Shown: positions 45,476 through 53,968, counted from the stretch's first letter. The stretch is DNA of 64,000 nt from Cellulomonas edaphi (GCF_030362815.1 NZ_JAUCGR010000002.1:186001-250000); one strand, 5' to 3'. Numbers and translations are program-made. The notes: a model not told the origin generated them from the letters alone.

Positions 45476-46078
45476 GTGGATCAGCCGTTCGAGCGCGTGG
45501 TGCAGCAGCACGGGGCGACCGTCCTTCGCGTGTGCCGTGCTGTCCTGGGCCCGGCCGACGCGGACGACGCCTGGCAGGAGACGTTCCTGGCGGCGCTGCG
45601 CGCGTGGCCCGACCTGGACCCGCGCGCGAACGTGCAGGCGTGGCTCGTGACGATCGCGCACCGCAAGGCGGTGGACGTGGTGCGTCGCGCGCAGCGGCAC
45701 GCGGTCCCCGTCGCGGAGGTGCCCGACGTGGTCGCCGCGCCGGACGGCCGGGACCTGGACCTGTGGGCGGCGCTGGCCGGGCTGCCGCACAAGCAGCGGC
45801 ACGCCGTGGCGCTGCACCATCTCGGGGGACTGCCCTACGACGAGGTCGCTGGGGTGCTCGGCGGGACGGCCGCGGCCGCGCGTCGGGCGGGTGCCGACGG
45901 GGTGGCCGCGCTGCGACGCACCTACGGCGCAACCAGCCCGGGCTCGACGGCAGCGCCGGAGCTCGCCGCGCCCCGCACGGCAGTGCCCCGAGCTGCTGTG
46001 CCCCGAGCTGCTGTGCCCCGAGCTGAGGTGCCCCGAGCCGCGAGGGCCGCCACGACGAACGAGGGAGTGGGCGCATGA
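45476..46078 (+). CDS. ECF-type RNA polymerase sigma factor-like protein
   Basis: A 200-residue sigma-70 region 2/4 protein. Region 2 runs from FERVVQQHGATVLRVCRAVL to DAWQETFLAALRAWP, region 4 from LAGLPHKQRHAVALHHLGGL to the helix near VLGGTAAAARRAG, where the usual DNA-recognition residues are degenerate. The last 45 residues are a Pro/Ala/Val/Arg tail coded by 15-base repeats. It overlaps the alkyltransferase gene (ATGA). Small sigma-like genes beside methylguanine methyltransferases are common in actinobacteria; the frame upstream of 45476 has no similarity. Confidence 0.85.
   Translation: MDQPFERVVQQHGATVLRVCRAVLGPADADDAWQETFLAALRAWPDLDPRANVQAWLVTIAHRKAVDVVRRAQRHAVPVAEVPDVVAAPDGRDLDLWAALAGLPHKQRHAVALHHLGGLPYDEVAGVLGGTAAAARRAGADGVAALRRTYGATSPGSTAAPELAAPRTAVPRAAVPRAAVPRAEVPRAARAATTNEGVGA
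45983..46039 (+). repeat. 15-base tandem repeats in the sigma-like gene
   Basis: Three full copies of a 15-base unit (45983-45997, 45998-46012, 46013-46027; the last with two changes) plus most of a fourth. They code for repeated PRAAV/PRAEV pentapeptides. Confidence 0.8.
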
Positions 46079-46674
46079 GCACGCTGGCCGCACCGATCGA
46101 TGAGAGCGACCTGGCCCGCCTGCACGCCGGCCTCGTGGCCCGCGCGGCCGCCGCCGACCTGGTGGACGTCGCCTACCGCACGCACGACGGCCCGCTGGGA
46201 CCGCTGCTGCTGGCCGCCACCCCCGCGGGGCTGGTCCGCGTCGCCTTCACCGTGCAGGACCACGACCGGGTGCTGGCCGACCTGTCCGCCCGGATCAGCC
46301 CGCGCGTGCTCGCGGCGCCGGCGCGGCTCGACGAGGTGGCGCGGCAGCTGGACGAGTACTTCGCCGGGCGGCGGCGAACGTTCGACGTGCCCGTCGACCT
46401 GAGGCTGCTCGGCGGCTTCCGGCGCAGCGTGGTGGAGCACCTGAGCGCGATCGGGTACGGCCGCACCGCGAGCTACGCGGAGATGGCGCAGGCCGCGGGC
46501 AGTCCGCGCGCGGTGCGGGCGGTGGGCACGGCGTGCGCCCTCAACCCGGTGCCGGTGGTGCTGCCGTGCCACCGTGTGGTGCGTTCCGACGGCTCTCCCG
46601 GGCAGTACGCCGGGGGAGCAGACGCGAAGCTGGCTCTCCTCGACCTCGAGACACGTGTGGGAGCGGCGGCGTAG
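46075..46674 (+). CDS. Methylated-DNA--protein-cysteine methyltransferase (Ogt-like)
   Basis: A 199-residue O6-alkylguanine-DNA alkyltransferase that repairs alkylated bases by suicide transfer to cysteine. The active site is VVLPCHRVVRSDGS with the acceptor Cys, preceded by the helix-turn-helix segment SYAEMAQAAGSPRAVRAVGT with the Arg finger. It starts in an ATGA overlap with the sigma-like gene. Its TAG stop doubles as the start of a TAGCGT -10 box. Confidence 0.94.
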   Translation: MSTLAAPIDESDLARLHAGLVARAAAADLVDVAYRTHDGPLGPLLLAATPAGLVRVAFTVQDHDRVLADLSARISPRVLAAPARLDEVARQLDEYFAGRRRTFDVPVDLRLLGGFRRSVVEHLSAIGYGRTASYAEMAQAAGSPRAVRAVGTACALNPVPVVLPCHRVVRSDGSPGQYAGGADAKLALLDLETRVGAAA

Positions 46675-46677
46675 CGT
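46672..46677 (+). promoter_or_regulatory. -10 box of the DUF2277 gene, overlapping the alkyltransferase stop
   Basis: TAGCGT, ending 7 bases before ATG 46685; the TAG is the stop of the alkyltransferase gene. No Shine-Dalgarno. Confidence 0.55.
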
Positions 46678-46684
46678 CGTCGGC

Positions 46685-47074
46685 ATGTGCCGGAACATCA
46701 CCACGCTGCGCGGCCTGGAGCCGCACGCCACCGATGAGGAGATCACGGCCGCCGCGCGCCAGTACGTGCGCAAGGTGACCGGGGTCCAGCAGCTCACCGA
46801 CCGGACGAGGGAGCCCTTCGAGGCCGCCGTCGCCCAGATCGCCGAGATCACGGCGCGCCTGCTCGACGAGCTCCCCGAGCGTCGTCAGCCGCCCACCACC
46901 GAGCCGCCGCTGCGCCGTCTGGCCCGGACGCGTGACGACGAGCACGACCGCCCGCACGATCACGAGCATGACCACCACGATCACGAGCATGACCACGACC
47001 ACCCGCACAGCCACGAGCACCCCCACACCCACGAGCACCCGCACACGCACGAGCACGAGCCGGTGCGCGTCTGA
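46685..47074 (+). CDS. DUF2277-family protein with a histidine-rich C-terminal tail
   Basis: A 129-residue protein. Residues 1-75 match DUF2277, a small actinobacterial/proteobacterial family that begins MCRNI. Residues 80-129 form an unusual tail with 19 His plus many Asp, Glu and Pro, in HDHEHDHH-type repeats, like the metal-binding tails of nickel and zinc chaperones. The tail is my main reason to suspect a metal role, which is inference. It is probably leaderless (TAGCGT 7 bases upstream) and converges with the next gene at 12 bases. Confidence 0.85.
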   Translation: MCRNITTLRGLEPHATDEEITAAARQYVRKVTGVQQLTDRTREPFEAAVAQIAEITARLLDELPERRQPPTTEPPLRRLARTRDDEHDRPHDHEHDHHDHEHDHDHPHSHEHPHTHEHPHTHEHEPVRV

Positions 47075-47085
47075 CGCCCTCGGTG

Positions 47086-47415
47086 TCAGGACTCGGTCAG
47101 CGGCCAGCCGACCAGCCGCGGGATCCCGGCGGGCGCGACGGCGGCCAGCGCCAGGAACCGAGCCTCGGCGCGGTGCAGCCGGATGTGCTCGTCGAGAGAC
47201 CACGTGGGCCCGTTGGTGAGCTCCATGCCGCAGGCGCAGGCGATCGTCACCCGACCGTCGGCCGTCGTCTCCACGCGCCCGACGGTGGTGTGGTCGGTCG
47301 CGGCACGCACCTTGGCGTGTCGCATCTCGGCACTGACCGCGGGCTGCCCCTCGTGCCCGTCGTCGGGCGCGTCCGGCTGCCGGGTCTGATCGCTCACCAC
47401 GGCATTCTCGTCCAT
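47086..47415 (-). CDS. Small protein with a possible zinc-binding Cys/His motif
   Basis: A 109-residue protein of unknown family. The middle holds CACGMELTNGPTWSLDEHIRLH, with two Cys and two His in a C2H2-like spacing. The N-terminal 35 residues are acidic and disordered. The start is uncertain: ATG 47415, or GTG codons at 47400 or 47397 after the disordered start; no Shine-Dalgarno. It ends 12 bases from the DUF2277 stop. Confidence 0.55.
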   Translation of the reverse strand: MDENAVVSDQTRQPDAPDDGHEGQPAVSAEMRHAKVRAATDHTTVGRVETTADGRVTIACACGMELTNGPTWSLDEHIRLHRAEARFLALAAVAPAGIPRLVGWPLTES

Positions 47416-47473
47416 CCGGAGCCGCCCGGTCGCAGGCCGCGCGGAGAGCCGGTCGGTAGCGCTCGGTGCTGGC

Positions 47474-48967
47474 TCAGCGCTCGGTGTTGACGGTCTCGTC
47501 GACCAGCTGGTCGAGCTCGAAGGACTCGTCCCACGTGCCGCCGCCGAGGCTGGGCATCATCTGACGCAGGCGCGGCTGCCACTCGGAGGCGCGCTCGGGG
47601 AAGCACCGCTCGAGCAGGTCCAGCATGGTCGCGACGGCCGTCGAGGCACCGGGCGAGGCGCCGAGCAGCCCGCTGATCGTGCCGTCCGCAGACGTGACGA
47701 GCTCGGTGCCGAACTCGAGCGCGCCACCCCTGCCCTTGACCTTCTTGATCACCTGCACGCGCTGGCCCGCCGTGATGAGCTCCCAGTCCCGCGGGTGGGC
47801 GGTGGGCATGAACGCGCGCAGCGTGCGCAGGCGGTCCGTCTCCGACGCCGTGACCTCACCGATCAGGTACTTCACCAGGCTGGTGTTCTTCAGGCCGACC
47901 GCGATCATCGGCACGATGTTGCCGGGTCGGATGGACCGGACGAGGTCGAACCACGAGCCGTGCTTGAGGAACTTCATGCTCCAGCCGGCGTAGGGACCGA
48001 ACAGCAGCGCCGTCTCGCCGTCGACCACGCGGGTGTCGAGGTGCGGCACCGACATGGGCGGCGCACCGATGTCGGCCTTGCCGTACACCTTGGCCTGGTG
48101 CTGCGCGACGACCTCCGGGTTGGTGGTGCGCAGGAACTGCCCGCTGATGGGGAACCCGCCGAAGCCCTTGGCCTCGGGGATCCCGGAGCGCTGGAGCAGA
48201 CGCAGCGCGCCCCCGCCGGCGCCGATGAAGACGAACCGCGCCGTCAGGGTGCGCGCGCGCCGGTGGCCGTTCCAGCGCCGGTCACGCACCGTGACGCGCC
48301 AGGTGCCGTCCTTGCGCTGCTTGAGCTTGGTGACCTCGCTCTCGAGGCGCAGGCGCGCGCCGCGCGCAACGCTGTCGGCCACCATGGAGGACGCGAGCGC
48401 CCCGAAGTCGACGTCGGTGCCGGCGGCAGCACGCGTCGCGGCGATGGGCTGCTCGGGGTCACGGTCGGCGACGAGCAGCGGTGCCCACTCGGCGATCTGC
48501 TCCGGGTCGGTGCTGAACTCGAGGTCGGAGAAGAGGGGGTGCTTGCGCAGGGTCTCGAAGCGGCGGCGCAGGTAGTCGACGTTCTCCTCGCCGCGCACGA
48601 ACGTCATGTGCGGGGTGGTCGACAGGAAGCCGGTGCCGCCGGGCAGGCGGTCGTGCGTGGCGAGGTGGTGCCACAGCTCGCGCGACAGCTCGAACTGCTC
48701 GTTGATCGTCACGGCCTTGGTGATGTCGATCGAGCCGTCCGGGCGCTCGGGCGTGTAGTTGAGCTCGCAGAGCGCGGCGTGACCCGTTCCCGCGTTGTTC
48801 CACGCGTTCGAGCTCTCCTGCGCCAGCCCGTCACGGACCTCGAGGATCTCGATCGACCAGGTCGGCTCGAGCTCGGTGATGAGCGACGCCAGGGTGGCGC
48901 TCATGATGCCGCCCCCCACGAGGAGGACGTCCACGTCTGCTGACACCTGCTCTGCGCGCTCGGCCAC
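47474..48967 (-). CDS. mqo: Malate:quinone oxidoreductase
   Basis: A 497-residue FAD-dependent malate dehydrogenase (quinone), which oxidises malate to oxaloacetate and feeds electrons to the respiratory chain. The FAD-binding LLVGGGIMSATLASLI is near the N-terminus, followed by NAWNNAGTGHAALCELNYTP. The C-terminal LLGASPGASTAVATML is typical. It starts at GTG 48967; TACGAT on the minus strand (48979-48974) ends 6 bases upstream, so it is likely leaderless. It diverges from a small acidic-protein gene. Confidence 0.95.
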   Translation of the reverse strand: MAERAEQVSADVDVLLVGGGIMSATLASLITELEPTWSIEILEVRDGLAQESSNAWNNAGTGHAALCELNYTPERPDGSIDITKAVTINEQFELSRELWHHLATHDRLPGGTGFLSTTPHMTFVRGEENVDYLRRRFETLRKHPLFSDLEFSTDPEQIAEWAPLLVADRDPEQPIAATRAAAGTDVDFGALASSMVADSVARGARLRLESEVTKLKQRKDGTWRVTVRDRRWNGHRRARTLTARFVFIGAGGGALRLLQRSGIPEAKGFGGFPISGQFLRTTNPEVVAQHQAKVYGKADIGAPPMSVPHLDTRVVDGETALLFGPYAGWSMKFLKHGSWFDLVRSIRPGNIVPMIAVGLKNTSLVKYLIGEVTASETDRLRTLRAFMPTAHPRDWELITAGQRVQVIKKVKGRGGALEFGTELVTSADGTISGLLGASPGASTAVATMLDLLERCFPERASEWQPRLRQMMPSLGGGTWDESFELDQLVDETVNTER

Positions 48968-48973
48968 GTCTCG

Positions 48974-48979
48974 ATCGTA
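48974..48979 (-). promoter_or_regulatory. -10 box of the mqo promoter
   Basis: TACGAT on the minus strand, 6 bases before the GTG start of mqo. Confidence 0.55.
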
Positions 48980-49080
48980 TGTTGACGTCGAGAATCTCTA
49001 CGACGAGGCAAGTGTGAGATTCGTCTCGTCGTCATCCGGACGAGGGTGCGGCGCCGGCGTGGCGACGGTAGAACGGGCTC

Positions 49081-49281
49081 ATGAGCCGTGACCTGACGTC
49101 CGACCCCGCTGCCGAGCACCTCGCGCAGGCCATCCCGAGCGAGCCGGAGCTGGAGGCCGCGGACGCCCGTGCCGGGGGAGACGCCACGCGCGCGCCGCGC
49201 TCCCTCACCGCGACCGAGCTCGAGGCGGACGACGAGGCCATCGCCAGCAGCGACGACTGGGACGACCCGGACCGCCTCTGA
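49081..49281 (+). CDS. Small acidic protein of unknown function
   Basis: A 66-residue acidic protein, Glu/Asp/Ala-rich, ending SSDDWDDPDRL. It has no recognisable domain. It probably is a real gene: codon use is GC-rich and a TAGAAC box lies 6 bases before the ATG (49069-49074), matching the leaderless pattern here except for the last base. It diverges from mqo. Confidence 0.5.
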   Translation: MSRDLTSDPAAEHLAQAIPSEPELEAADARAGGDATRAPRSLTATELEADDEAIASSDDWDDPDRL

Positions 49282-49335
49282 GCTCAGGCCGCCGGCACGG
49301 GCCCTGGACCGCGCCGGGCTCGGTGGTTGCCAGGC

Positions 49336-50508
49336 TCAGTGCAGGTTGCGCGCGCGCAGGCTCCGGAGCAGCTCGAACCCGTCTTCGCCCTGCACCACGG
49401 CGATGCCGCCGCGCATGGCGGCCCGCTCAGCTGCGACGGACTCGTGGGTCGGCGCGGTCAGGCCGTGCGCCAGGACGTGCTCGCCGTAGGTGAGCTGGCG
49501 CAGCAGGATCGAGCGCACGTGGTCGGGGAACTGTCGCGCCGCTCCCGCGTAGATCTCGGGGTCGTGCTGCCCGTCGTCGCCGACGAGGACCCACTGGATG
49601 TCGGGGAGCTCGGTCATGAGGCGCCGCAGCTGCGTGACCTTGTGCCGGGGCCCGGAGCGGAACCATCCCGTGTTCGTCGGACCCCAGTCGGTGAGCAGCA
49701 TGGGACCTGCGGGGAAGCCGTGACGGCGCAGGAAGCGCCCGATCGCCGGGGCAGCGTTCCACGCGCCCGTGGACAGGTAGACCACCGGGATCCGGGGGTC
49801 CTGCGCCCGCAGCGCTGCGTACAGGTCCGCCATGCCGGGCACGGGCTCACGGGCGGCCTCGTGCCGCACGAACACGTTCCACGCGGCGACGAACAGGCGA
49901 GGCAGGCGCGTGACCATCACGGTGTCGTCGATGTCGCTCACCAGCCCGATGCGCACGTCGGGGTCGATGACGTGCACGGGCGCGACGACGGTGCTCCCGT
50001 CGGCCCCGGCGAGCGTGATCTCGTGCCAGCCCGGCGGGAGGTCCGCCTCCAGCAGGACGTCGAGGTAGCCGCCGCGGTCGGTGACCACGTGGTGCGTCCG
50101 GTCGCCCACGCGCACCTCGAGGGGCGCGCCGGCCACCTGCGCCGTCGCGAAGCTGCGCCAGCCGCGCACCGCGCTGGCCGCGGCCGAGCCCGCCTGCGCG
50201 CTGCCGCCCGCGCCGGGAAGGTCTGCGGCGCGGACGGTCGGCGCCGCGAGCAGTGTCCGCGCCAGGACGCGGACCCAGCCCGGCGCGCCGTACCCGGCGT
50301 AGGGCTCGATGCGGACGGTCCACCCTCGCCGCCGGAGCCGCGCGGCGAGCCGGCGGTCGAACGCGTCCTCAAGCCGGGCACCGACGTGCAGCTGGGGCGC
50401 CGCGCCGGGGTGCGACGAGCCCGGGCGGACCACGCCGGGCCGCGCGGCCCGCAGCACGGGACGACCATGCTGCGGGCCGGCGGGGGAGCTGCCGGCGGGG
50501 AAGGTCAC
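49336..50508 (-). CDS. APP1/DUF2183-type phosphatidate phosphatase domain protein
   Basis: A 390-residue protein with the App1p-type HAD phosphatase domain in its C-terminal two-thirds. The catalytic loop is LVSDIDDTVM, followed by VVYLSTGAWN, the DWGPTNTGWFRSG loop and WVLVGDDGQHDPEIY. An N-terminal beta-region (about residues 20-150) precedes it. In yeast App1p acts on phosphatidate; bacterial members are little studied. GTG 50508 gives a GTGA overlap with the dps-like gene, which makes the two co-expressed. Confidence 0.85.
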   Translation of the reverse strand: MTFPAGSSPAGPQHGRPVLRAARPGVVRPGSSHPGAAPQLHVGARLEDAFDRRLAARLRRRGWTVRIEPYAGYGAPGWVRVLARTLLAAPTVRAADLPGAGGSAQAGSAAASAVRGWRSFATAQVAGAPLEVRVGDRTHHVVTDRGGYLDVLLEADLPPGWHEITLAGADGSTVVAPVHVIDPDVRIGLVSDIDDTVMVTRLPRLFVAAWNVFVRHEAAREPVPGMADLYAALRAQDPRIPVVYLSTGAWNAAPAIGRFLRRHGFPAGPMLLTDWGPTNTGWFRSGPRHKVTQLRRLMTELPDIQWVLVGDDGQHDPEIYAGAARQFPDHVRSILLRQLTYGEHVLAHGLTAPTHESVAAERAAMRGGIAVVQGEDGFELLRSLRARNLH

Positions 50509-51068
50509 TCCTTGCGGGCAGCCGCGCGGGCGGCACCCTTCTCCGTGGTCGCGTTCTCCGTGCTCAGGGAGCCGCCGGCCGACTCCAGGTGCGCGCGCAC
50601 GAACCAGTGGAACAGCTCGAGCTCGTGCAGGTGCCCGATGAGCAGGTCGTTCGTGACGTCGTCCAGCTCCTCGACGTCCTTGGCAGCCTTGCGGTGGTCC
50701 TCGATGACGCCCACGTACACCTCGTCGAGCGCACCCAGGTGCGCGATCGCGCTCGCGCGGCCGATCGAGTAGTCGTCCCACGTCCGGGTCGCGACGAGCG
50801 CGCCGGGCGTGCCCACCGGGGCGACGCCGAGGGTGGCGATCCGCTCGGCGATCGCGTCGACCATGAGCCGTACCGCGTCGACCTGCGGGTCGATCATCTC
50901 GTGCACCGCGATGAAGTGCGGGCCGACCACGTTCCAGTGGATGTGCTTGAGGGTCAGTGCGAGGTCGTTGAGCGCGACCAGCCGGGTCTGCAGGACGGCA
51001 GCGACCTGGGCGCCGTCTTCGGGGGTGAGCGACGGGACGGTGAACGTGGGCAGGTCCTTGCGTGCCAT
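50505..51068 (-). CDS. Dps-family ferritin-like protein
   Basis: A 187-residue Dps-like protein. The ferroxidase-type ligands occur in LALTLKHIHWNVVGPHFIAVHEMID, and the acidic DVEELDDVTNDLLIGHLHELELFHWFVRAHL follows. Such proteins oxidise and store iron with hydrogen peroxide and shield DNA. ATG 51068 has GGAGGA 6 bases upstream; the ATG at 51098 adds ten residues outside the family. A basic Ala/Arg/Lys tail closes the protein, as in mycobacterial Dps that binds DNA. Confidence 0.93.
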   Translation of the reverse strand: MARKDLPTFTVPSLTPEDGAQVAAVLQTRLVALNDLALTLKHIHWNVVGPHFIAVHEMIDPQVDAVRLMVDAIAERIATLGVAPVGTPGALVATRTWDDYSIGRASAIAHLGALDEVYVGVIEDHRKAAKDVEELDDVTNDLLIGHLHELELFHWFVRAHLESAGGSLSTENATTEKGAARAAARKE

Positions 51069-51209
51069 GGTGACTCCTCCGTGCTGGTGTCCGGGCATGC
51101 TCCCGGTCGAGCGAGATGCGAGGTCAACGCTGCCTCACCTGCACGGTCGCCGCCATCGGAACGGCACGCGGGTCCCGGGAGCTCGGTCGAGAAACTCGGT
51201 CCGAAGATC

Positions 51210-52088
51210 TCAGGCGAAGGGGTCGCCGCGGTCGGCGAAGCGCTGTGCCACCTCGGACGCCGTCAGGTGCTTCATGCCCGGTCCCACCTCGTCCCACCAG
51301 CGGGGCGCCGCGACCCACGGCCGGTCGCGCCCGCGCAGCGAGTAGGGCGTGATGGTCGTCTTTGCCGGGTGGTTCTGAGACCAGTCGAGGAGCACCTTGC
51401 CGCCGCGCACGTCCTTGCGCATGACCGCGACCAGCAGCTTCGGGTGCGCGGCGGCCAGCTCGTGCGCGATGTCGCGCGCGTACTGGCGCACCCCCATCAC
51501 GGCCTCCGTCCCGGGCAGGTCGGCGTAGAGCTGCATGCCCTTGCTCCCGGACGTGACCGGCACGATCGTCGTCAGGCCATCCGCGCGCAGCCTGTCGGCG
51601 ACCAGGTGAGCCACCTCGGCGCACTCGTCGAGACCCGCGGGCGGGCCAGGGTCCAGGTCCACGACGAGCCGGTCGGGCGGACGCACCCCGCCTCGCGGCC
51701 CCACCCGCCACTGAGGCGTGTGCAGCTCGAGTGCGCCCTGGTTGGCGGCCCAGACCAGGCCGGCGAGGTCGTCGATGAACGGGAGGTCCAGCTCGGCGCC
51801 CTCGTCGTCGGACCCCGGCGCGGCGCGCAGCTTCTGGCGGCGCAACCAGTCGGGTGCCCCTCGGGGGGTGTTCTTCTCGAAGAACTTCTCGCCCGCGACG
51901 CCGTCGGGCCAGCGGATCCGCGTCACGGGGCGACCGGCCAGCTGCGGCAGCAGTGCGTCCGCGACGCGCACCAGGTAGTCCATGATCTCGGCCTTGGTGG
52001 TGCCGGTCTGCGGGTACATCACCTTGTCGAGATGACTGACGCGCACGGACCGGCCGCCGACGTCGACCATCTGGCGTTCCGGACTCAT
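51210..52088 (-). CDS. LigD-type DNA polymerase/primase (end joining)
   Basis: A 292-residue archaeo-eukaryotic-primase domain of the LigD polymerase type, which fills gaps and adds nucleotides during bacterial end joining. Landmarks are the VVDLDPG metal motif and the SGSKGMQLYADLP segment; MRKDVRGGKVLLDWSQN holds the third acid. The ATG overlaps the ligase stop (ATGA), so polymerase and ligase are separate but coupled proteins. Confidence 0.93.
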   Translation of the reverse strand: MSPERQMVDVGGRSVRVSHLDKVMYPQTGTTKAEIMDYLVRVADALLPQLAGRPVTRIRWPDGVAGEKFFEKNTPRGAPDWLRRQKLRAAPGSDDEGAELDLPFIDDLAGLVWAANQGALELHTPQWRVGPRGGVRPPDRLVVDLDPGPPAGLDECAEVAHLVADRLRADGLTTIVPVTSGSKGMQLYADLPGTEAVMGVRQYARDIAHELAAAHPKLLVAVMRKDVRGGKVLLDWSQNHPAKTTITPYSLRGRDRPWVAAPRWWDEVGPGMKHLTASEVAQRFADRGDPFA

Positions 52089-53020
52089 CGCTGCTCCCAG
52101 GGGTCGGCCTCGGCGTCGGTGCGCACGCCGCGGATCACCGGCTGCCTGAGGCGGCCGCCCGGCGTGCGGGTGAGATACCGGCAGTCCACCACGAGCACCG
52201 GCTCGCACCAGTGCGCCCCGCGGCCGTCCTGGTCGGGCACCTCGTCGGCGAAGGGGGAGGAGGTGGCCGCGACCTCGGCGAGGAGCGTCGTCAGCGTGGT
52301 CGCGAGCGGACCCGTCAGGCCGCTGCCCGCGCGTCCCAGGTAACGGAGATCTCCCGCCTCGTCGGGCGCGCCGAGCAGGAGCGCGCCCAACCGACCGGTC
52401 CCGGTCGACTCGCCCCGCCAGCCGCCCACCAGGGCGGCACGCGTGCGGTGGTGGGCCGCCTTGATCCAGTCGGGGGAGCGCTGCCCGGCCCGGTAGACGG
52501 AGCTGCGACGCTTGGCGACCACTCCCTCGAGCCCGTGCTCGCCGGTCACCTGCCACAGGTCGCCGCCGTCGCCGTAGACGGGGGAGAGCTGGACGTGCTC
52601 GGGCAGCTCCAGGGAGGAGAGCACCGCGCGGCGCTCGTCGTACCGCCGGCCCATCAGGTCGACGCCTTCCCGGCTCAGCACGTCGAAGACGAGGTAGGTC
52701 ACGGGCGAGCGCTGCGCGAGTGCCTGCGCGCGGCGCGGGTCGCGCACGTGCATGCGCTCGGCGAGCGCCGCGAACGAGGGGATGCCGGCGGACATGAGCA
52801 CGATCTCGCCGTCCAGGACGACGTCCTTCAGCTGCGCCAGGCCGCCGAGCTCGGGGTACGCGGCGGAGATCTCGCGCTCGTTGCGGCTGGTGAGGCGCAG
52901 GGTCTCTCCGGTGGTGTCGGCGAGCGCCCGCACGCCGTCCCACTTCACCTCGAAAGCCCAGGTGGGACCGCTGGGCAACACGCCCGGAGTGGCGGCAGGG
53001 GTGGCGAGCATGGGCAGCAC
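52085..53020 (-). CDS. ATP-dependent DNA ligase (LigD ligase domain)
   Basis: A 311-residue ATP-dependent DNA ligase. Motif I is FEVKWDGVRALA with the adenylated Lys; VVLDGEIVLM and HGLEGVVAKRRSSVY are motifs III and IV, and an OB-fold follows. No phosphoesterase domain is fused. It starts at GTG 53020 (CAGGAT lies 6 bases upstream on the minus strand) or ATG 53011. The gene diverges from ku across 51 bases. Confidence 0.92.
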   Translation of the reverse strand: MLPMLATPAATPGVLPSGPTWAFEVKWDGVRALADTTGETLRLTSRNEREISAAYPELGGLAQLKDVVLDGEIVLMSAGIPSFAALAERMHVRDPRRAQALAQRSPVTYLVFDVLSREGVDLMGRRYDERRAVLSSLELPEHVQLSPVYGDGGDLWQVTGEHGLEGVVAKRRSSVYRAGQRSPDWIKAAHHRTRAALVGGWRGESTGTGRLGALLLGAPDEAGDLRYLGRAGSGLTGPLATTLTTLLAEVAATSSPFADEVPDQDGRGAHWCEPVLVVDCRYLTRTPGGRLRQPVIRGVRTDAEADPWEQR

Positions 53021-53071
53021 GGGTCCATCCTGCCCAGGACAGCAGTCGCAGGACAGACGAGAGGCACGGAC

Positions 53072-53968
53072 ATGCGGGCGATCTGGAAGGGCGCGGTGGC
53101 CTTCGGGCTCGTCAACGTGCCCGTGCGGCTCTACTCGGCGACGGGGGAGCACGAGGTGTCGCTGCACCAGGTGCACCGCGAGGACGGCGGACGCATCCGG
53201 TACCGCAAGGTGTGCAGCCTGGACGGCGAGCCCGTCGAGATGTCGGAGATCTCCAAGGGGTACGAGACCGCGGACGGAGAGCTCGTGGTGCTCACCGACG
53301 AGGACTTCGCCAACCTGCCGCTCGCCACCGAGCGCGAGATCGAGGTCATGGAGTTCGTGCCCGTGGACCAGGTGGACCCCATCATGCTGGGCAAGACCTA
53401 CTACCTCGAGCCCGACAAGGCCGCCGCCAAGCCGTACGCCCTGCTGCGCGGTGCGCTGGAGGCGGCGGACCGGGTCGCGGTGGTGAAGGTCGCGCTGCGC
53501 CAGCGGGAGTCGATGGCCGTGCTGCGCGTGCGTGACAAGGTGATCTGCCTGCAGACGCTGCTGTGGCCCGACGAGGTACGGGAGGCGGACTTCCCCATCC
53601 TCGACGCCGACGTCTCGGTGCGCCCGCAGGAGCTCGCGATGGCCAGCTCGCTGGTGGACTCGCTCGCCGCCGACTTCGACCCCTCGCAGTACGAGGACCG
53701 GTACGCGTCCGCCCTGGAGCAGCTCATCGAGCAGAAGGTGTCCTCCGGTCACACCCAGGCGCTCCCCGTGCCCCCCGGCGAGAAGGAGGAAGGTGCCGGC
53801 GAGGTCGTCGACCTGCTCGCCGCGCTCCAGCGCAGCGTCGAGAAGGCGCGCACCGCCCGCGGGGAGGAGCCCGCTGAGGAGAGCGCCCCGAAGAAGGCCA
53901 AGAAGCCCAAGAAGTCCGGCGGCGACGACGACACGCCGGCCCGCCGGACCCGGCGCAAGGCGTCGTGA
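53072..53968 (+). CDS. ku: Ku protein (bacterial end joining)
   Basis: A 298-residue bacterial Ku, the DNA-end-binding homodimer of non-homologous end joining. It starts MRAIWKGAVAFGLVNVPVRL, as the family does, with the beta-barrel core to about residue 230. The C-terminus is a Lys/Arg/Asp-rich tail (KKAKKPKKSGGDDD) typical of Ku that interacts with LigD and DNA. It diverges from the LigD ligase gene and overlaps a PHP-domain gene by GTGA. Confidence 0.95.
   Translation: MRAIWKGAVAFGLVNVPVRLYSATGEHEVSLHQVHREDGGRIRYRKVCSLDGEPVEMSEISKGYETADGELVVLTDEDFANLPLATEREIEVMEFVPVDQVDPIMLGKTYYLEPDKAAAKPYALLRGALEAADRVAVVKVALRQRESMAVLRVRDKVICLQTLLWPDEVREADFPILDADVSVRPQELAMASSLVDSLAADFDPSQYEDRYASALEQLIEQKVSSGHTQALPVPPGEKEEGAGEVVDLLAALQRSVEKARTARGEEPAEESAPKKAKKPKKSGGDDDTPARRTRRKAS

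Noticed and set aside
45983..46039. 15-base repeats as a possible regulatory array
   Set aside because: They are in frame inside the sigma-like gene and code for a Pro/Ala/Val tail.
51099..51209. A short gene between dps and the LigD polymerase gene
   Set aside because: No start with a Shine-Dalgarno or -10 box and no coding pattern. It most likely holds the dps promoter.
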